A stretch of DNA of 64,000 nt, from contig NZ_CP059164.1 of assembly GCF_013466985.1 (NCBI RefSeq), positions 620,001-684,000 on the forward strand. The letters run 5' to 3'. A model generated the notes under the pieces. The model searched no databases and had not been told where the DNA came from. It saw only the letters and a list, made by a program, of their open reading frames with translations. This DNA comes from Nocardioides ungokensis (GTDB taxonomy: Bacteria > Actinomycetota > Actinomycetes > Propionibacteriales > Nocardioidaceae). How positions within the stretch are numbered: position 1 is the stretch's first letter; every line of letters starts with the position of its first letter. Below, piece after piece: positions 1 to 10,773 of the stretch. The translations under genes and the position numbers were made by a program.

Positions 1-465
1 CCGAGGAGCTGGCGCTGCTGGGCCAGGGGAGCCCGCTCGGGTTCCGCACCGTCGCCCAGGCACGGGCGGAGATGGAGGACCTCGGTCCCTGGGACGGTGA
101 GCGTGCCCCGACGGTCGAGGCGTCCGCCACCACCCACGCCGACTCCGACGGCGGCCTGCGCCTCGCGACGTGGAAGCAGATGATCGACCACGGCTCGATG
201 CAGGACGGCGACCCGGCGATGCGGGCCACCGCCCGTCGGCCGGTCGCCCGCGTCAGCCCCCGCACGTACGCCACCCTGCACGAGTCGGTCCGCGGACGGC
301 GGCGTCCTGGTCGGTGACCGCGGCGAGATGTCCGTGCCGGTCGTCGCCACCGAAGGCATGGTCGACGGGGTCGTGTGGGTGCCTGCCAACTCCGTGGGCG
401 CGGGAGTCCTGGCCGACCTGGCCTCGCCCGGGAGCACGGTCACGTTGAAGGGAGCGGCGCAGTGA
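1..465 (+). CDS. nuoG: NADH-quinone oxidoreductase subunit G, C-terminal part (frameshifted)
   Basis: This is the 3' end of the large iron-sulfur/molybdopterin-like subunit of complex I, which carries electrons through the peripheral arm; the 5' part lies outside the window. The reading frame begins EELALLGQGSPLGF and runs to about base 288. There one extra C in gtccgcggac breaks it, and the next frame continues GDRGEMSVPVVATEGMVDGV and ends VTLKGAAQ at the TGA at 463-465. The identity rests on the C-terminal molybdopterin-dinucleotide-like fold (LHESV...VPVVATEGMVDGVVWVPANS) and on the position directly before nuoH, as in other nuo operons. The stop overlaps the presumed nuoH ATG. The frame break sits in a patch dense with similar indels and is probably a base-calling error. 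Confidence 0.8.
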
Positions 466-1803
466 TGCACTGGCCTCGATCGCGGGGAGCGGCACGGTGA
501 TGTCGACGAGCGACATTCCCAATGTCTCCGTCGGCGACTTCGGTGACGACCGTGGTGGATCACCGGGATCAAGGTCGTGGCGATCTTCCTGGTCCTCGTC
601 CTGCTGACCCTGTTCAACATCTGGTGGGAGCGCCGGGTCGTGGCCCGCATGCAGCACCGGATCGGTCCCAACGTGAACGGACCCTTCGGACTCCTCCAGT
701 CGCTCGCCGACGGCGTGAAGCTGGCGCTGAAGGAGGACATCATCCGAAGGCGGCCGACAAGGTGGTCTTCCTGCTCGCCCCCGTCCTGGCCGTGATCCGG
801 CGTTCGTGACGTTCAGCGTCATCCCGTTCGGCCCGCAAGTGGACATGTTCGGTGTCACGACCCCGCTGCAGCTCACCGACATGCCGTCGCGGTGCTGTTC
901 GTGATGGCGATCGCCTCGATCGGGATCTACGCATCGTGCTCGGCGGCTGGTCCAGCGGCTCGACGTACTCCCTGCTCGGCGGCCTGCGCTTCGAGCGCGC
1001 AGATGATCTCCCCTACGAGGTCGCGATGGGCCGGCGCTGGTCGCGGTGTTCCTCTACGCCGGCTCGATGTCGACCTCGGAGATCGTCGCCGCGCAGGACA
1101 AGTTCTGGTACGGCCTGATCCTGGTGCCGTCCTTCGTGATCTACACGATCTCGATGGTGGGCGAGACGAACCGCGCGCCGTTCGACCTCCCCGAGGCCGA
1201 GGGCGAGCTGGTCGGTGGTTTCCACACCGAGTACTCCTCGCTGAAGTTCGCGCTGTTCTTCCTCGCCGAGTACATCAACATGGCGACCGTCTCCGCGCTG
1301 GCGACGACGCTGTTCCTCGGCGGCTGGCACGCGCCGTGGGGCATCGCGGCTATCAACGACGGGATGTTCAACGAGGGCTACTGGCCGCTGCTGTGGTTCT
1401 TCGGCAAGGTCCTGTTCTTCATCTTCATCTTCATCTGGCTGCGCGGCTCGCTGCCGCGGCTGCGCTACGACCAGTTCATGGCGTTCGGCTGGAAGCGGCT
1501 GATCCCGATCTCGCTGGTCTGGATCGTCGCCGTCGCGACGATCCGGTCGATCTCCCTCGACGGCGGCATCGACCGGAACTACCTCCTGATCGGGATCGGC
1601 GTCCTCGCGGTGCTGTTCCTCGCGCTGTTCTTCATCGGCGGCGAGGAGCAGGAGGAGGAGCAGGCCCAGCCCGAGGCTGTCGACGCCCACGCGGGCGGGT
1701 TCCCCGTGCCGCCGATGCCGGCCGGCGGACCGGTGCGCGGAGCCGCCCGATCGTTGTCCTTCCGACGACCTCCACCGTCGGCGTATCCGGTGAGGAGATC
1801 TGA
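465..1803 (+). CDS. nuoH: NADH-quinone oxidoreductase subunit H (multiple frameshifts in 5' half)
   Basis: NuoH is the membrane subunit at the junction of the peripheral and membrane arms and forms part of the quinone chamber. Family sequence can be read across several frames: [58 protein letters not shown]. It is unbroken from about 1046 ([14 protein letters not shown], then [20 protein letters not shown]). Frame breaks lie near 467, 551, 745, 798, 885, 931, 990-1012 and 1031, with one more near 1748. Most are a lost base, often CCCG seen as CCG. After correction the C-terminus is [17 protein letters not shown], whose TGA overlaps the nuoI ATG. The start is uncertain: ATG 465 (needs one restored G) or ATG 500. 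The conserved residues argue for a real gene and a faulty sequence. Confidence 0.85.
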
Positions 1804-2366
1804 TGGCCCAGCAGGAGCCACGTGGCATGAGGGAGCAGCTCTGGGACCCGATCGCCGGGTTCGGGGTGACCTTCCGGACGATGTTCAAGAAGGTCGTCAC
1901 CGAGCAGTACCCCTTCGAGAAGCTGCCCACGGCGCCGAGGTTCCACGGCCGGCACCAGCTCAACCGCTGGCCGGACGGCCTGGAGAAGTGCATCGGCTGC
2001 GAGCTGTGCGCCTGGGCCTGCCCGGCCGACGCGATCTACGTCGAGGGTGCGTCCAACACCGAGGACGAGCGCTTCAGCCCCGGCGAGCGGTACGGCCGCG
2101 TCTACCAGATCAACTACCTGCGCTGCATCCTGTGCGGCCTGTGCATCGAGGCCTGCCCGACGCGGGCGCTCACGATGACCAACGAGTACGAGCTGGCCGA
2201 CGACAACCGTGCCGACCTGATCTACGAGAAGTCCGACCTGCTGGCGCCGCTGCTGCCCGGCATGGAGCAGCCGCCGCACCCGATGCGCCTCGGCGACGAC
2301 GAGGGCGACTACTACCGGGGCACCTGGTCGGCGCCCGCGCCGACGGAGAGGACGGCCTCGCAGTGA
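1803..2366 (+). CDS. nuoI: NADH-quinone oxidoreductase subunit I
   Basis: NuoI carries the two [4Fe-4S] clusters (N6a and N6b) that pass electrons toward cluster N2 and the quinone. The 187-residue protein shows two complete ferredoxin motifs. The first is [12 protein letters not shown] with cysteines 63, 66, 69 and 73. The second is [12 protein letters not shown] with cysteines 108, 111, 114 and 118. The N-terminal segment [15 protein letters not shown] is typical of the family. The ATG overlaps the nuoH stop and the TGA overlaps the nuoJ GTG, so translation is probably coupled. The C-terminal tail after about residue 150 ([19 protein letters not shown]) is the usual actinobacterial extension. 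Confidence 0.97.
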   Translation: MAQQEPRGMREQLWDPIAGFGVTFRTMFKKVVTEQYPFEKLPTAPRFHGRHQLNRWPDGLEKCIGCELCAWACPADAIYVEGASNTEDERFSPGERYGRVYQINYLRCILCGLCIEACPTRALTMTNEYELADDNRADLIYEKSDLLAPLLPGMEQPPHPMRLGDDEGDYYRGTWSAPAPTERTASQ

Positions 2367-3163
2367 CTGCCTTCTGGGTCCTCGCGCCGATCATGGTGAT
2401 CGCCGCGCTGGGCATCCTGTTCGTCCGCAAGGCCGTGCACGCGGCGCTGCTGCTGGCGGTCGTGATGATCAGCCTGGCGGTGCTGTACGCCGCGCTCGAC
2501 GCGCCGTTCCTCTTCGCGGTGCAGATCATCGTCTACACCGGCGCGATCCTGATGCTCTTCCTCTTCGTGCTGATGCTCGTCGGCGTGGACGCGTCGGACT
2601 CGGTGGTGGAGACCATCCGGGGCCAGCGGGTCATGGCCGTCGTGGCCGGCCTGCTGCTCGGCCTGGTCCTCGTCACCGGGGTCGGCCAGATCTCGCTGGG
2701 CGCGGGCGTCGGGCTCGCCGACGCCAACTCCGGGGGCAACATCCAGGCCCTCGCCACCATCCTGTTCTCCCGCTACGTCTTCGCGTTCGAGACCACCAGC
2801 GCCCTGCTGATCACCGCCGCGGTGGGCGCCATGGTGCTCGCGCACCGCGAGCGCCTGGTGCCGAAGCCGACCCAGGCCTCCCTGGCCGCCCAGCGCCTGC
2901 GGGACTACCAGGACAAGGGCACCCACCCGGGCCCGCTGCCGCCTCCGGGCGTCTTCGCCCGCCACAACGCGGTGGACACCCCGGCCCTGCTGCCCGACGG
3001 CACGGCGTCGGAGGCCTCGGTCTCCCGGGTCCTCGCCGCGCGCGGCACGGTCCGTTCGGCGCCGGCCTTGGCCGACGACATCGAGGAGCTGCAGCGCCAG
3101 ATCGGCGACGCGCCGCACGCGGGCCGCACCGGTTCCGCCTCGGCCGAGGAGGAGAACCTGTGA
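2363..3163 (+). CDS. nuoJ: NADH-quinone oxidoreductase subunit J
   Basis: NuoJ is a small membrane subunit of the proton-pumping arm. The N-terminal 170 or so residues hold five hydrophobic helices, including the conserved stretch [20 protein letters not shown], whose helix is thought to help couple quinone reduction to proton transfer. The 266-residue protein then has a long soluble C-terminal tail of about 90 residues, rich in Pro and charged residues ([20 protein letters not shown]). Such a tail is usual in high-GC actinobacteria and absent from E. coli NuoJ. The GTG start overlaps the nuoI stop by four bases, and the stop overlaps nuoK in the same way. Confidence 0.95.
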   Translation: MTAFWVLAPIMVIAALGILFVRKAVHAALLLAVVMISLAVLYAALDAPFLFAVQIIVYTGAILMLFLFVLMLVGVDASDSVVETIRGQRVMAVVAGLLLGLVLVTGVGQISLGAGVGLADANSGGNIQALATILFSRYVFAFETTSALLITAAVGAMVLAHRERLVPKPTQASLAAQRLRDYQDKGTHPGPLPPPGVFARHNAVDTPALLPDGTASEASVSRVLAARGTVRSAPALADDIEELQRQIGDAPHAGRTGSASAEEENL

Positions 3164-3459
3164 GTGTCACGCCCTACATCGTGCTCTCGTCGATCCTGTT
3201 CACCATCGGCTGCGTCGGGGTCCTGACCCGTCGCAACGCCATCGTGGTGTTCATGTGCGTCGAGCTGATGCTGAACGCGTCCAACCTCGCGCTGGTCGCC
3301 TTCGCCCGCCAGCACGGAAACCTCGACGGGCAGATCGCGGCCTTCTTCGTGATGGTCGTCGCGGCCGCCGAGGTCGTGGTCGGGCTCGCCATCATCATGA
3401 CCATCTTCCGGACCCGTCGCTCGGCCTCGGTCGACGACGCCAGCCTGCTGAAGTACTGA
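3160..3459 (+). CDS. nuoK: NADH-quinone oxidoreductase subunit K
   Basis: NuoK is a three-helix membrane subunit related to MrpC. The 99-residue protein has the expected length and helices. It keeps the buried glutamate of the family in [20 protein letters not shown] (second helix) and a second acidic position in [19 protein letters not shown] (third helix), both part of the proton path. The GTG start overlaps the end of nuoJ by four bases. A 13-base gap containing gaggagcg, a ribosome binding site, separates it from nuoL. Confidence 0.97.
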   Translation: MSVTPYIVLSSILFTIGCVGVLTRRNAIVVFMCVELMLNASNLALVAFARQHGNLDGQIAAFFVMVVAAAEVVVGLAIIMTIFRTRRSASVDDASLLKY

Positions 3460-3472
3460 GGAGCGACGGCTG

Positions 3473-5404
3473 ATGCATGCCCTCCACGAGGTCGTCCACG
3501 CACCCGTGGTCGACCCCTCGTCCGCGAGCGGGGTCTTCACCCTGCTGTGGCTGGTGATCGCGCTGCCGCTCGCCGGCGCCGCGGTGCTCCTGCTCGGCGG
3601 GCGATTCACCGACCGCTGGGGACACCTGCTCGGCACGGCCCTGCCGATCGGGTCGTTCGTCCTGAGCCTGTGGATGTTCATCGACGTCCTCGGACGCGAC
3701 TCCGCCGACCGCCAGGTCTCCCAGCACCTCTACACCTGGATCCAGGTCGGCCACCTCGACGTGGGCATGGACCTGCTCTACGACCCGCTGTCGTCGCTGT
3801 TCCTGCTGCTGATCACGGGCGTCGGGTCCCTGATCCACGTCTACTCGATCGGCTACATGGAGCACGACCCGCGCCGGCGCCGCTTCTTCGGCTACCTCAA
3901 CCTCTTCGTCGCCGCGATGCTGCTGCTGGTTCTGTCGGAGAACTACCTCGGTCTCTTCCTCGGCTGGGAGGGCGTCGGTCTGGCGTCGTACCTGCTCATC
4001 GGCTTCTGGCAGTACAAGCCGTCGGCCGCCGCCGCCGCGAAGAAGGCCTTCGTCATCAACCGCGTCGGTGACATCGGCATGTCGCTGGCGATCATGCTGT
4101 TCTTCGTCACCTTCGGCTCGACCAGCTTCACGGTGATCAGCGCCTCGGCCGACCGGGCCTCGACGGGCACGCTGACCGCGCTGGGCCTGCTGCTCCTCCT
4201 CGGCGCCTGCGGCAAGTCGGCCCAGGTGCCGCTGCAGGCCTGGCTGCTCGACGCGATGGAGGGCCCGACCCCGGTCTCGGCCCTGATCCACGCCGCGACC
4301 ATGGTGACCGCGGGCGTCTACCTCGTCGTGCGCTCCAGCTTCGTCTTCGACCTCGCGCCGAACGCCCAGACCGCGGTTGTGGTCGTCGCCGTGGTCACGC
4401 TCCTGTGGGGCGCGATCATCGGTTGCGCGAAGGACGACATCAAGAAGGTGCTGGCCGGCTCCACCATGAGCCAGATCGGCTACATGATGCTCGGCGCCGG
4501 CCTCGGCCCCGCCGGCTATGCCTTCGCGATCTTCCACCTGCTGGTGCACGGCTTCTTCAAGGCCAACATGTTCCTCGGGGCCGGCTCGGTGATGCACGGC
4601 ATGGACGACGACGTCGACATGCGCCACTACGGGGCGCTGCGCAAGGCCATGCCGGTCACCTTCCTGACCTTCTCGATGGGCTACCTCGCCATCATCGGCT
4701 TCCCCGGCTTCTCGGGCTTCTGGTCCAAGGACAAGATCATCGAGACCGCGCTGGCCGACAACTGGCTGGTCGGCCTGTGCGCGATCGTCGGCGCCGGGGT
4801 CACCGGCTTCTACATGACCCGGCTGATGCTGCTCACCTTCTTCACCGACAAGCGCTGGGAGAAGGGCGTGCACCCGCACGAGTCGCCCAAGATCATGACG
4901 ATCCCCCTGATCGTGCTGGCGGCGCTGTCCGCCCTCGGCGGCGTGATGCTGATCGGCAACTGGATCGTGGACTACCTCGCCCCGGTCGTCGGCACCCCGC
5001 CGCACGAGAACGCGCCGCTGCCGGCCATCGTCGTCACCCTCATCGCGGTGCTCGTGGTGGCGGCCGGAGTGACCCTGGCGTGGTTCCTCGTCGGCAAGCG
5101 GGACGTGCCGCGCACCGCGCCGCAGCAGGTGTCCCCGGTGGTCCTGGCCGCGCGCAACGACCTCTACGGCGACGCCATCAACGACACCCTCGTGGTCAAC
5201 CCGGGCCGGAGGGTGGTCGGCGGCCTCCTCACCTTCGACCGGTACGGCGTCGACGGCACCCTGACCGGTGGCCCGGTCGCGATCGGAGCGGTCGCCGGCC
5301 AGCTCCGGCGGGTGCAGAACGGCTTCGTCCGCTCCTACGCCCTCTCCCTGCTCGGCGGCGTCCTGCTCGTCGTCCTGGCCCTCCTGGCGGTGAACCTCGC
5401 ATGA
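3473..5404 (+). CDS. nuoL: NADH-quinone oxidoreductase subunit L
   Basis: NuoL is the distal antiporter-like proton-pumping subunit of complex I. The 643-residue protein is rich in transmembrane helices. It shows the signature Glu in [20 protein letters not shown] and the lysine helices [19 protein letters not shown] and [19 protein letters not shown], followed by a broken-helix region. The long C-terminal part, from about residue 500, contains the hydrophobic segment ending [18 protein letters not shown]; the lateral amphipathic helix expected in NuoL lies in this region. The ATG follows a GGAG-type site 6-8 bases upstream, and the TGA overlaps the nuoM ATG. No frame problem was seen. Confidence 0.97.
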   Translation: MHALHEVVHAPVVDPSSASGVFTLLWLVIALPLAGAAVLLLGGRFTDRWGHLLGTALPIGSFVLSLWMFIDVLGRDSADRQVSQHLYTWIQVGHLDVGMDLLYDPLSSLFLLLITGVGSLIHVYSIGYMEHDPRRRRFFGYLNLFVAAMLLLVLSENYLGLFLGWEGVGLASYLLIGFWQYKPSAAAAAKKAFVINRVGDIGMSLAIMLFFVTFGSTSFTVISASADRASTGTLTALGLLLLLGACGKSAQVPLQAWLLDAMEGPTPVSALIHAATMVTAGVYLVVRSSFVFDLAPNAQTAVVVVAVVTLLWGAIIGCAKDDIKKVLAGSTMSQIGYMMLGAGLGPAGYAFAIFHLLVHGFFKANMFLGAGSVMHGMDDDVDMRHYGALRKAMPVTFLTFSMGYLAIIGFPGFSGFWSKDKIIETALADNWLVGLCAIVGAGVTGFYMTRLMLLTFFTDKRWEKGVHPHESPKIMTIPLIVLAALSALGGVMLIGNWIVDYLAPVVGTPPHENAPLPAIVVTLIAVLVVAAGVTLAWFLVGKRDVPRTAPQQVSPVVLAARNDLYGDAINDTLVVNPGRRVVGGLLTFDRYGVDGTLTGGPVAIGAVAGQLRRVQNGFVRSYALSLLGGVLLVVLALLAVNLA

Positions 5405-6942
5405 GCTCCTTTCCCTGGTTGACCGTCCTGTGGGCGGTGCCGCTCGTCGGCGCGGTGGCCGTGGCCTTCGTGCCGAAGACGCGAGGGGCGGCGCTGCCCA
5501 AGCAGCTGGCCCTGGCCGTCTCGCTGCTCACCCTGGCCGTGGGCGTGGCGATCGCCGCGCAGTACGACACCGGCGGCGGCATGCAGCTGACCGAGACGCA
5601 CAACTGGATCAGCGCCTTCGGCGTCCACTACGCCCTCGGGGTCGACGGGCTCGGGCTGCTGCTGATCCTGCTCACCGTCGCACTCGTCCCAGTGGTCGTC
5701 GTCGGCGCGTGGCACGAGGCCGACGACCGCAACCCCGCGGCGTTCTTCGGCTGGGCGCTCGCGCTGGAGTCGTTCTCGCTGGCGGTGTTCTCCGCCACCG
5801 ACGTCTTCCTCTTCTACGTGGTCTTCGAGGCCACGCTGATCCCGGCGTACTTCCTGATCGGCGGCTTCGGTCGGGCGGGGCGTGCGGTCGCGGCGCTGAA
5901 GTTCCTGATGTACCAGCTCGGTGGCGGGCTGATCCTGCTCGCCTCCGTGATCGGGCTGTACGTCGTGTCCGCCGACGCCGGCCACCCGTCGTACCTGCTG
6001 TCCGACCTCTCGCAGGTCGACATGAGCACCACCGCCGAGCGCTGGCTCTTCGTCGGCTTCTTCATCGCGTTCGCGGTGAAGGCACCGCTCTTCCCGCTGC
6101 ACACGTGGCTCGCCGACACCACCGAGCGGGCCACGCCCGGCACCAGCGTGCTGCTGGTCTGCGTGCTCGACAAGATCGGCACCTTCGGGATGCTGAGGTT
6201 CTGCCTCGGGCTCTTCCCGGACGCCTCGCAGTGGGCGACGCCGGTCGTGGTGGCGCTGGCGCTGATCTCGATCGTCTACGGCGCGCTGATCGCCATCGGC
6301 CAGGACGACATCCTGCGGCTGATCGGTCTCACGTCGCTGAGCCACTTCGGGTTCATCACGCTCGGCATCTTCGCCTTCAGCTCGCAGGGCGCTTCCGGCT
6401 CGATCCTCTACATGGTCAACCACGGCGTCGCCACCGCGGCCTTGTTCCTGCTCGCCGGATACCTGATCCGCCGCCGCGGCACCAGCCTCATCAGCCAGAT
6501 GACGGGCGTGGAGAAGTCCGCGCCCGTGCTCGCCGGTCTGTTCCTCATCGCGGGCCTGGCGACCCTCGGGCTGCCCGGCCTGAGCCAGTTCGTCTCCGAG
6601 ATCCTGGTGCTGATCTCCGCCTTCGACTACCACTGGTGGGCGGGCGCCGTCGCGGTCACCGGGATCGTGCTGGCGGCTATCTACGTCCTGTGGATGTACC
6701 AGCGGACCATGACCGGGCCCGGTGTCCCCGGGATCGAGGACACCCCCGACCTCAACCGTCGGGAGATCGGCTCGGTCGCCCCGCTCGTGCTCGCGCTCGT
6801 GCTCTTCGGCTTCTACCCGATGCCGCTGCTCGACGTAAGCAACCCCACCGTCGACGCCCTGCTGCAGCACGTCGGGGTCAGTGACCAGGCCCCCGTCGTA
6901 CCCGCCGCGGGTGGCGACTCGGCACAGGAAGGCCAGCAGTGA
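5401..6942 (+). CDS. nuoM: NADH-quinone oxidoreductase subunit M
   Basis: NuoM is the middle antiporter-like proton-pumping subunit. The 513-residue protein has about 14 predicted helices. It carries the conserved glutamate in [20 protein letters not shown] and the lysine-bearing helix [19 protein letters not shown], then a histidine/lysine region at [15 protein letters not shown]. The start ATG ([20 protein letters not shown]) overlaps the nuoL stop. The acidic, glycine-rich tail ([14 protein letters not shown]) ends at a TGA overlapping the nuoN GTG. The reading frame also stays open upstream through nuoL, but that upstream part has no complex I sequence and is not coding. Confidence 0.97.
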   Translation: MSSFPWLTVLWAVPLVGAVAVAFVPKTRGAALPKQLALAVSLLTLAVGVAIAAQYDTGGGMQLTETHNWISAFGVHYALGVDGLGLLLILLTVALVPVVVVGAWHEADDRNPAAFFGWALALESFSLAVFSATDVFLFYVVFEATLIPAYFLIGGFGRAGRAVAALKFLMYQLGGGLILLASVIGLYVVSADAGHPSYLLSDLSQVDMSTTAERWLFVGFFIAFAVKAPLFPLHTWLADTTERATPGTSVLLVCVLDKIGTFGMLRFCLGLFPDASQWATPVVVALALISIVYGALIAIGQDDILRLIGLTSLSHFGFITLGIFAFSSQGASGSILYMVNHGVATAALFLLAGYLIRRRGTSLISQMTGVEKSAPVLAGLFLIAGLATLGLPGLSQFVSEILVLISAFDYHWWAGAVAVTGIVLAAIYVLWMYQRTMTGPGVPGIEDTPDLNRREIGSVAPLVLALVLFGFYPMPLLDVSNPTVDALLQHVGVSDQAPVVPAAGGDSAQEGQQ

Positions 6943-8596
6943 ACCTCTCCCTGACGGGCGTGCTCGTCCAGGCCGCGAGCACCCCTCCGACCTTCCAGAA
7001 GCCGCACATCGAGTACGCCCAGCTGTGGCCGATGCTCGTCGTCTTCGGCGTTGCGTGCCTCGGCGTGCTCGTGGAGGCCTTCCTGCCCCGCGAGCGGCGC
7101 TACCTGGCCCAGACCGTGCTGACCCTCGTCGGCCTGGTGGCGGCCCTGGTCGGGACCTGCCTGATCGCCCGCGACCTGACCTCCCTGGGCGGCGTGGCCC
7201 GCGGGCTCATCGCGGCCGAGGGCACGATCGTGGTCGACGGACCCACGGTGTTCTTCTGGGGCCTGATCCTGGTCTTCGCGATCGGCGGGGTGCTGCTCTT
7301 CGCCGAGCGCCGGCTCGAGGGCGGCCTGTCCGCCTTCGCCGGCCAGGCGGCCGCGCTGCCGGGCTCCGAGGCCGAGCGGCAGGCGTCCTCGCAGGGCCTG
7401 GACCACACCGAGGTCTACCCGCTGCTGCTCTTCGCCGTGGGCGGGATGATGCTCTTCCCGGCCGCCAACGACCTGCTCACGATGTTCGTGGCACTCGAGG
7501 TGCTCTCGCTCCCGCTCTACCTGCTGTGCGGCCTGGCGCGTCGCCGTCGCCTGCTCAGCCAGGAAGCCGCGATGAAGTACTTCCTGCTCGGCGCCTTCTC
7601 CTCGGGCTTCTTCCTGTACGGGGTCGCCCTCGTCTACGGCTTCGCGGGCTCGATGCAGCTCTCCGCCATCAACGAGGCCGTGCGCAACGACACCCAGAAC
7701 CAGACCCTGCTGCTCATCGGGCTGGGCATGCTCTCCGTCGGCCTGCTCTTCAAGGTCGGTGCGGCGCCGTTCCAGGCCTGGACCCCCGACGTCTACCAGG
7801 GCGCCCCGACCGCGGTCACGGCGTTCATGGCGGCGTGCACCAAGGTCGCGGCCTTCGGCGCGATGCTGCGCCTGCTGTACGTCGCCTTCGGCTCCGACCG
7901 CTGGACCTGGCAGCCGATGCTGTGGGTGGTCGCCGTGCTGACGATGGTCGTCGGTGCCGTGCTCGCCGTGGTGCAGACCGACGTGAAGCGGATGCTGGCC
8001 TACTCCTCGGTGGCCCACACCGGCTTCCTGCTCGTGGGTGTCCTCGGCGTGCAGAGCGCCTCGGACATGACCTCCGGGCAGGTGACCTCGCTGCAGGCGG
8101 TGCTCTTCTACCTGACGACGTACGGCTTCGCGATGATCGGCGCCTTCGCCGTCGTGACGCTGGTGCGCGACTCCGGGGAGAGGCCACCCAGTTCTCCCGT
8201 TGGGCCGGCCTCGGTCGTCGGGCGCCGCTGCTGGGCGGGCTCTTCGCCTTCTTCCTCCTCTCGATGGCCGGGATCCCGCTGACGGCCGGCTTCGTCGGCA
8301 AGTGGGCGGTGTTCACCGTCGCGCTCGCAGCCGGTGCCTGGCCGGTCGTGATCGCGGCCATCCTGTGCAGCATCGTGGCCGTGTTCTTCTACGTCCGCGT
8401 CATCGTGCTGATGTTCTTCGTGGACGGTGAGAGCTCCGCGACGGCAGGGGCAGCCGGCGAGCTGGCCTCGGTGACGAAGCCGTCGCTGCTGACCGCGGGG
8501 ACCATCGGCGTGGGGGTCCTGGCGACCCTCGTTCTCGGTGTCGTGCCCGGCCCGGTTCTCACCTTGGCCGCGCATGCGGGACAATTCGTCAGGTGA
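6939..8596 (+). CDS. nuoN: NADH-quinone oxidoreductase subunit N (one frameshift)
   Basis: NuoN is the antiporter-like subunit nearest the quinone site. The first frame gives some 410 residues of good NuoN sequence, including LFPAANDLLTMFVALEVLSL and the lysine helix SVGLLFKVGAAPFQAWTPDV. It then loses sense after AFAVVTLVRDSG near 8175, where a G run (ctccggggag) appears one base short. The neighbouring frame resumes at GEATQFSRWAGLGRRAPLLG and runs through IPLTAGFVGKWAVFTVAL to the TGA at 8594-8596. Read together the protein is about 552 residues, the usual length. The break is most likely a homopolymer error. The GTG start overlaps the end of nuoM, and the stop overlaps the next gene's GTG. 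Confidence 0.92.
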
Positions 8597-9603
8597 CGAC
8601 AGGATCTGCCTCGGGCGGACTGGCACTGCCGGTGACGGACGAGACGCTCGCGGCGCGGCTGCGCGACCGCATGACGGTGGTCGAGAGCGCCCTCCAGGCG
8701 CACGTACGCAGCCGTGCGGGCTTCGTGACCGAGGCCGCGAGCCACCTGATGGAGGCGGGCGGCAAGCGCTTCCGCCCCCTGCTGGTGCTGCTCGCCGCGG
8801 AGGCGGGTGACCGCGCCGACGCCGACGAGGTCGTGACGGCGGCGTGCGTGGTCGAGCTGACCCACCTCGCCTCGCTCTACCACGACGACGTCATGGACGA
8901 GGCCGACCTGCGCCGCGGTGCGGTCACCGCCCACTCGCGGTGGGGCAACCACGTCGCGATCCTCACCGGCGACTTCCTCTTCTCCAAGTCCTCGGAGCTG
9001 ACCGCGCAGCTGGGTGCCGACGCCGTGCGGATCCAGGCCGAGACCTTCACCAAGCTCGTCGAGGGCCAGATCCTCGAGACCGTGAAGCCTGGTCCGGACG
9101 AGGACCCGCTCGCGCACTACCTCGAGGTCGTGGCCGGGAAGACGGGCTCGCTGATCGCGACCTCTGCCCGCTACGGCGCCCGGTTCGGTGGCGCGAGCCG
9201 CGCCGTCGAGGAGGCGCTCACGTCGTACGGCGAGATCGTGGGCTGCGCGTTCCAGCTGTCCGACGACATCCTCGACATCGCCTCGGAGTCGGGGGAGTCC
9301 GGCAAGACGCCGGGCACCGACCTGCGCGAGGGCGTGCCGACGCTGCCCGTCCTGATGGCGCGCGCGTCGCAGGACCCCGCCGACGGCCGCCTCCTGCAGC
9401 TGCTCGACGCCGACCTCACCGACGACGACCTGCACGCCGAGACCCTGGACCTGCTGCGCAAGCACCCCGCCATGGACGAGGCCCGCGCCTACGTCGTGGC
9501 CCGCGCGCAGGAGGCCAAGGCACTGCTCGGCGTGCTGCCGCGGGGTCCGGTCCGCGATGCCCTCGAGGCCTTCGCCGACATCGTGGCGATCCGCTCCACC
9601 TGA
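8593..9603 (+). CDS. Polyprenyl diphosphate synthase (long-chain trans-isoprenyl)
   Basis: This enzyme condenses isopentenyl diphosphate units onto an allylic primer to give the long chain used for menaquinone, the quinone that complex I reduces. The 336-residue protein has both aspartate-rich motifs. The first is DDVMD at residues 98-102, within LASLYHDDVMDEADLRRG. The second is DDILD near residue 223, within FQLSDDILDIA. GGKRFRPLL near residue 57 and the KTGSLIATSARYGA segment are also typical. Small residues sit upstream of the first motif, as in long-chain enzymes, but the exact chain length cannot be read here. Its GTG overlaps the nuoN stop, so it is translationally coupled to complex I. 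This placement is common in actinomycetes and links quinone supply to its user. Confidence 0.9.
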   Translation: MTTGSASGGLALPVTDETLAARLRDRMTVVESALQAHVRSRAGFVTEAASHLMEAGGKRFRPLLVLLAAEAGDRADADEVVTAACVVELTHLASLYHDDVMDEADLRRGAVTAHSRWGNHVAILTGDFLFSKSSELTAQLGADAVRIQAETFTKLVEGQILETVKPGPDEDPLAHYLEVVAGKTGSLIATSARYGARFGGASRAVEEALTSYGEIVGCAFQLSDDILDIASESGESGKTPGTDLREGVPTLPVLMARASQDPADGRLLQLLDADLTDDDLHAETLDLLRKHPAMDEARAYVVARAQEAKALLGVLPRGPVRDALEAFADIVAIRST

Positions 9604-9615
9604 CCCGCGTGGCCC

Positions 9616-9732
9616 GCCGAGTCGGCGTTCCTTGACACCCCTGAACACGCCGAGTCGGCGCTCCTTGACACCGCGAGCGTCAATCTGCGCCGACTCGGGG
9701 GGCTGGAAGGGTACATCTGCGCCGACTCGGCG
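9616..9732. repeat. Intergenic repeat cluster A (four GCCGAGTCGGCG units)
   Basis: Four copies of a short element fill the gap between two convergent genes. Two forward copies (9616-9636 and 9649-9669, 33 bases apart) have the core GCCGAGTCGGCG and a tail ending TTGAC. Two inverted copies (9679-9698 and 9711-9732) have cores reading CGCCGACTCGG and tails TTGAC and GTAC. Forward and inverted copies can pair into a long hairpin, and each core is itself a small palindrome. The last copy ends four bases before the rarD stop codon. The same family occurs at 18240, 23435 and 29487. A bidirectional terminator role is plausible but unproven. Confidence 0.8.
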
Positions 9733-9735
9733 TCC

Positions 9736-10644
9736 TCAGACCGCGCTGGCCTCGACCGTGAGGCGGAGCTGGCGGCGCCGGTGGTTCACGGCCTCGACGG
9801 TGAACATCACCAGGGCCACCCAGACCAGGCCGAAGCCGACCCAACGGCCCGGCGGCATCGCCTCGTGGAACCACAGCACGCCGAGGGCGAACTGGAAGAT
9901 CGGCGCAAGGTACTGGAGCAGCCCCAGGGTCACCATCGGGACCCGGATCGCGGCGGCGCCGAAGCAGAGCAGCGGGACGGCAGTGACGATGCCCGTGGTC
10001 GCGAAGAGGAGCGCGTGACCCGTGCCGTGCGTGCCGAAGTCGGAGTGGCCGGTGGCCATCAGCCAGACGATGTAGACGGCCGCCACCGGAGCGATGACGC
10101 TGGTCTCGAAGGTGAGCGACTCGACTGCCTCGACGTTGGCGGTCTTCTTGGCCAGGCCGTAGCTGCCGAAGGAGAAGGCGAGGATCAGCGCGACCCAGGG
10201 CAGGCGCCCGTAGTCCAGCGTCAGCACCCCGACGGCACCGGCGGCGACGGCCATCGCCACCCACTGGAGCGGGCGCAGCCGCTCACGCAGGATGAAGACC
10301 CCCATCAGCACCGTGACCAGCGGGTTGATGAAGTAGCCGAGGGACGTCTCCACCACGCGTCCGTTGTTGACCCCCCAGATGTAGGTCGCCCAGTTCACCG
10401 TGACCACCACGGCGGCCACCGTCAGCAGCAGCCGGCGCCGCCGGTCCGCCAGCAGGGCCCGGATCTGGCCGGTGCGACGCAGCACGATCGCCAGCACGGT
10501 CATCGTGACGAGGGACCACAGGATCCGGTGGGCCAGGATCTCGACGGCCCCTGCCGGCTCCAGCAGCGGCCAGTAGAGCGGGAACGCGCCCCACAGCGAG
10601 TACGCCGCGATCCCGAGCAGCAGGCCACGTCGGGAGTCCGGCAC
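9736..10644 (-). CDS. rarD: EamA-family transporter, RarD type
   Basis: This is a ten-helix inner-membrane transporter of the drug/metabolite superfamily. RarD proteins are thought to export small metabolites, but the substrate is not known. The GTG at 10644 gives VPDSRRGLLLGIAAYSLWGA and a 302-residue protein, the usual RarD length; the frame extends 32 codons further up to 10740 but that part is not family sequence. Supporting stretches are EILAHRILWSLVTMTVLAIV, INWATYIWGVNNG-like NWATYIWGVNNGRVVETSLG, and YFINPLVTVLMGVFILRE, all RarD hallmarks. The C-terminus (VNHRRRQLRLTVEASAV) abuts repeat cluster A. It is transcribed toward the polyprenyl synthase gene. Confidence 0.88.
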   Translation of the reverse strand: MPDSRRGLLLGIAAYSLWGAFPLYWPLLEPAGAVEILAHRILWSLVTMTVLAIVLRRTGQIRALLADRRRRLLLTVAAVVVTVNWATYIWGVNNGRVVETSLGYFINPLVTVLMGVFILRERLRPLQWVAMAVAAGAVGVLTLDYGRLPWVALILAFSFGSYGLAKKTANVEAVESLTFETSVIAPVAAVYIVWLMATGHSDFGTHGTGHALLFATTGIVTAVPLLCFGAAAIRVPMVTLGLLQYLAPIFQFALGVLWFHEAMPPGRWVGFGLVWVALVMFTVEAVNHRRRQLRLTVEASAV

Positions 10645-10773
10645 CGGCTCAGCATAGGCAGCCCCCCGGTGCCCGCCGGCGGGACCCCGCGCAACTCGCG
10701 TTCCGGGTGTGACGCGTGTGGGAAGGTACGGGTGCACCACTCATCAGCACGTCATGAAGCACAAGGGGGAACC

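Noticed and set aside
465..1803. nuoH as a pseudogene
   Set aside because: The protein sequence is conserved in every frame segment, and the breaks share the base-run pattern seen in ten other genes, so sequence error is far more likely.
1046..3163. Single frame joining NuoH and NuoJ
   Set aside because: A missing C near 1748 lets the NuoH frame read through nuoI out of frame and into nuoJ. NuoI is clearly coded between them with full cysteine motifs.
3395..5005. Long minus-strand frames opposite nuoL and nuoM (also 5335-6870)
   Set aside because: They are rich in Arg, His, Asp and Gln with no domain. High GC content commonly leaves such antisense frames open, and the plus-strand genes are certain.
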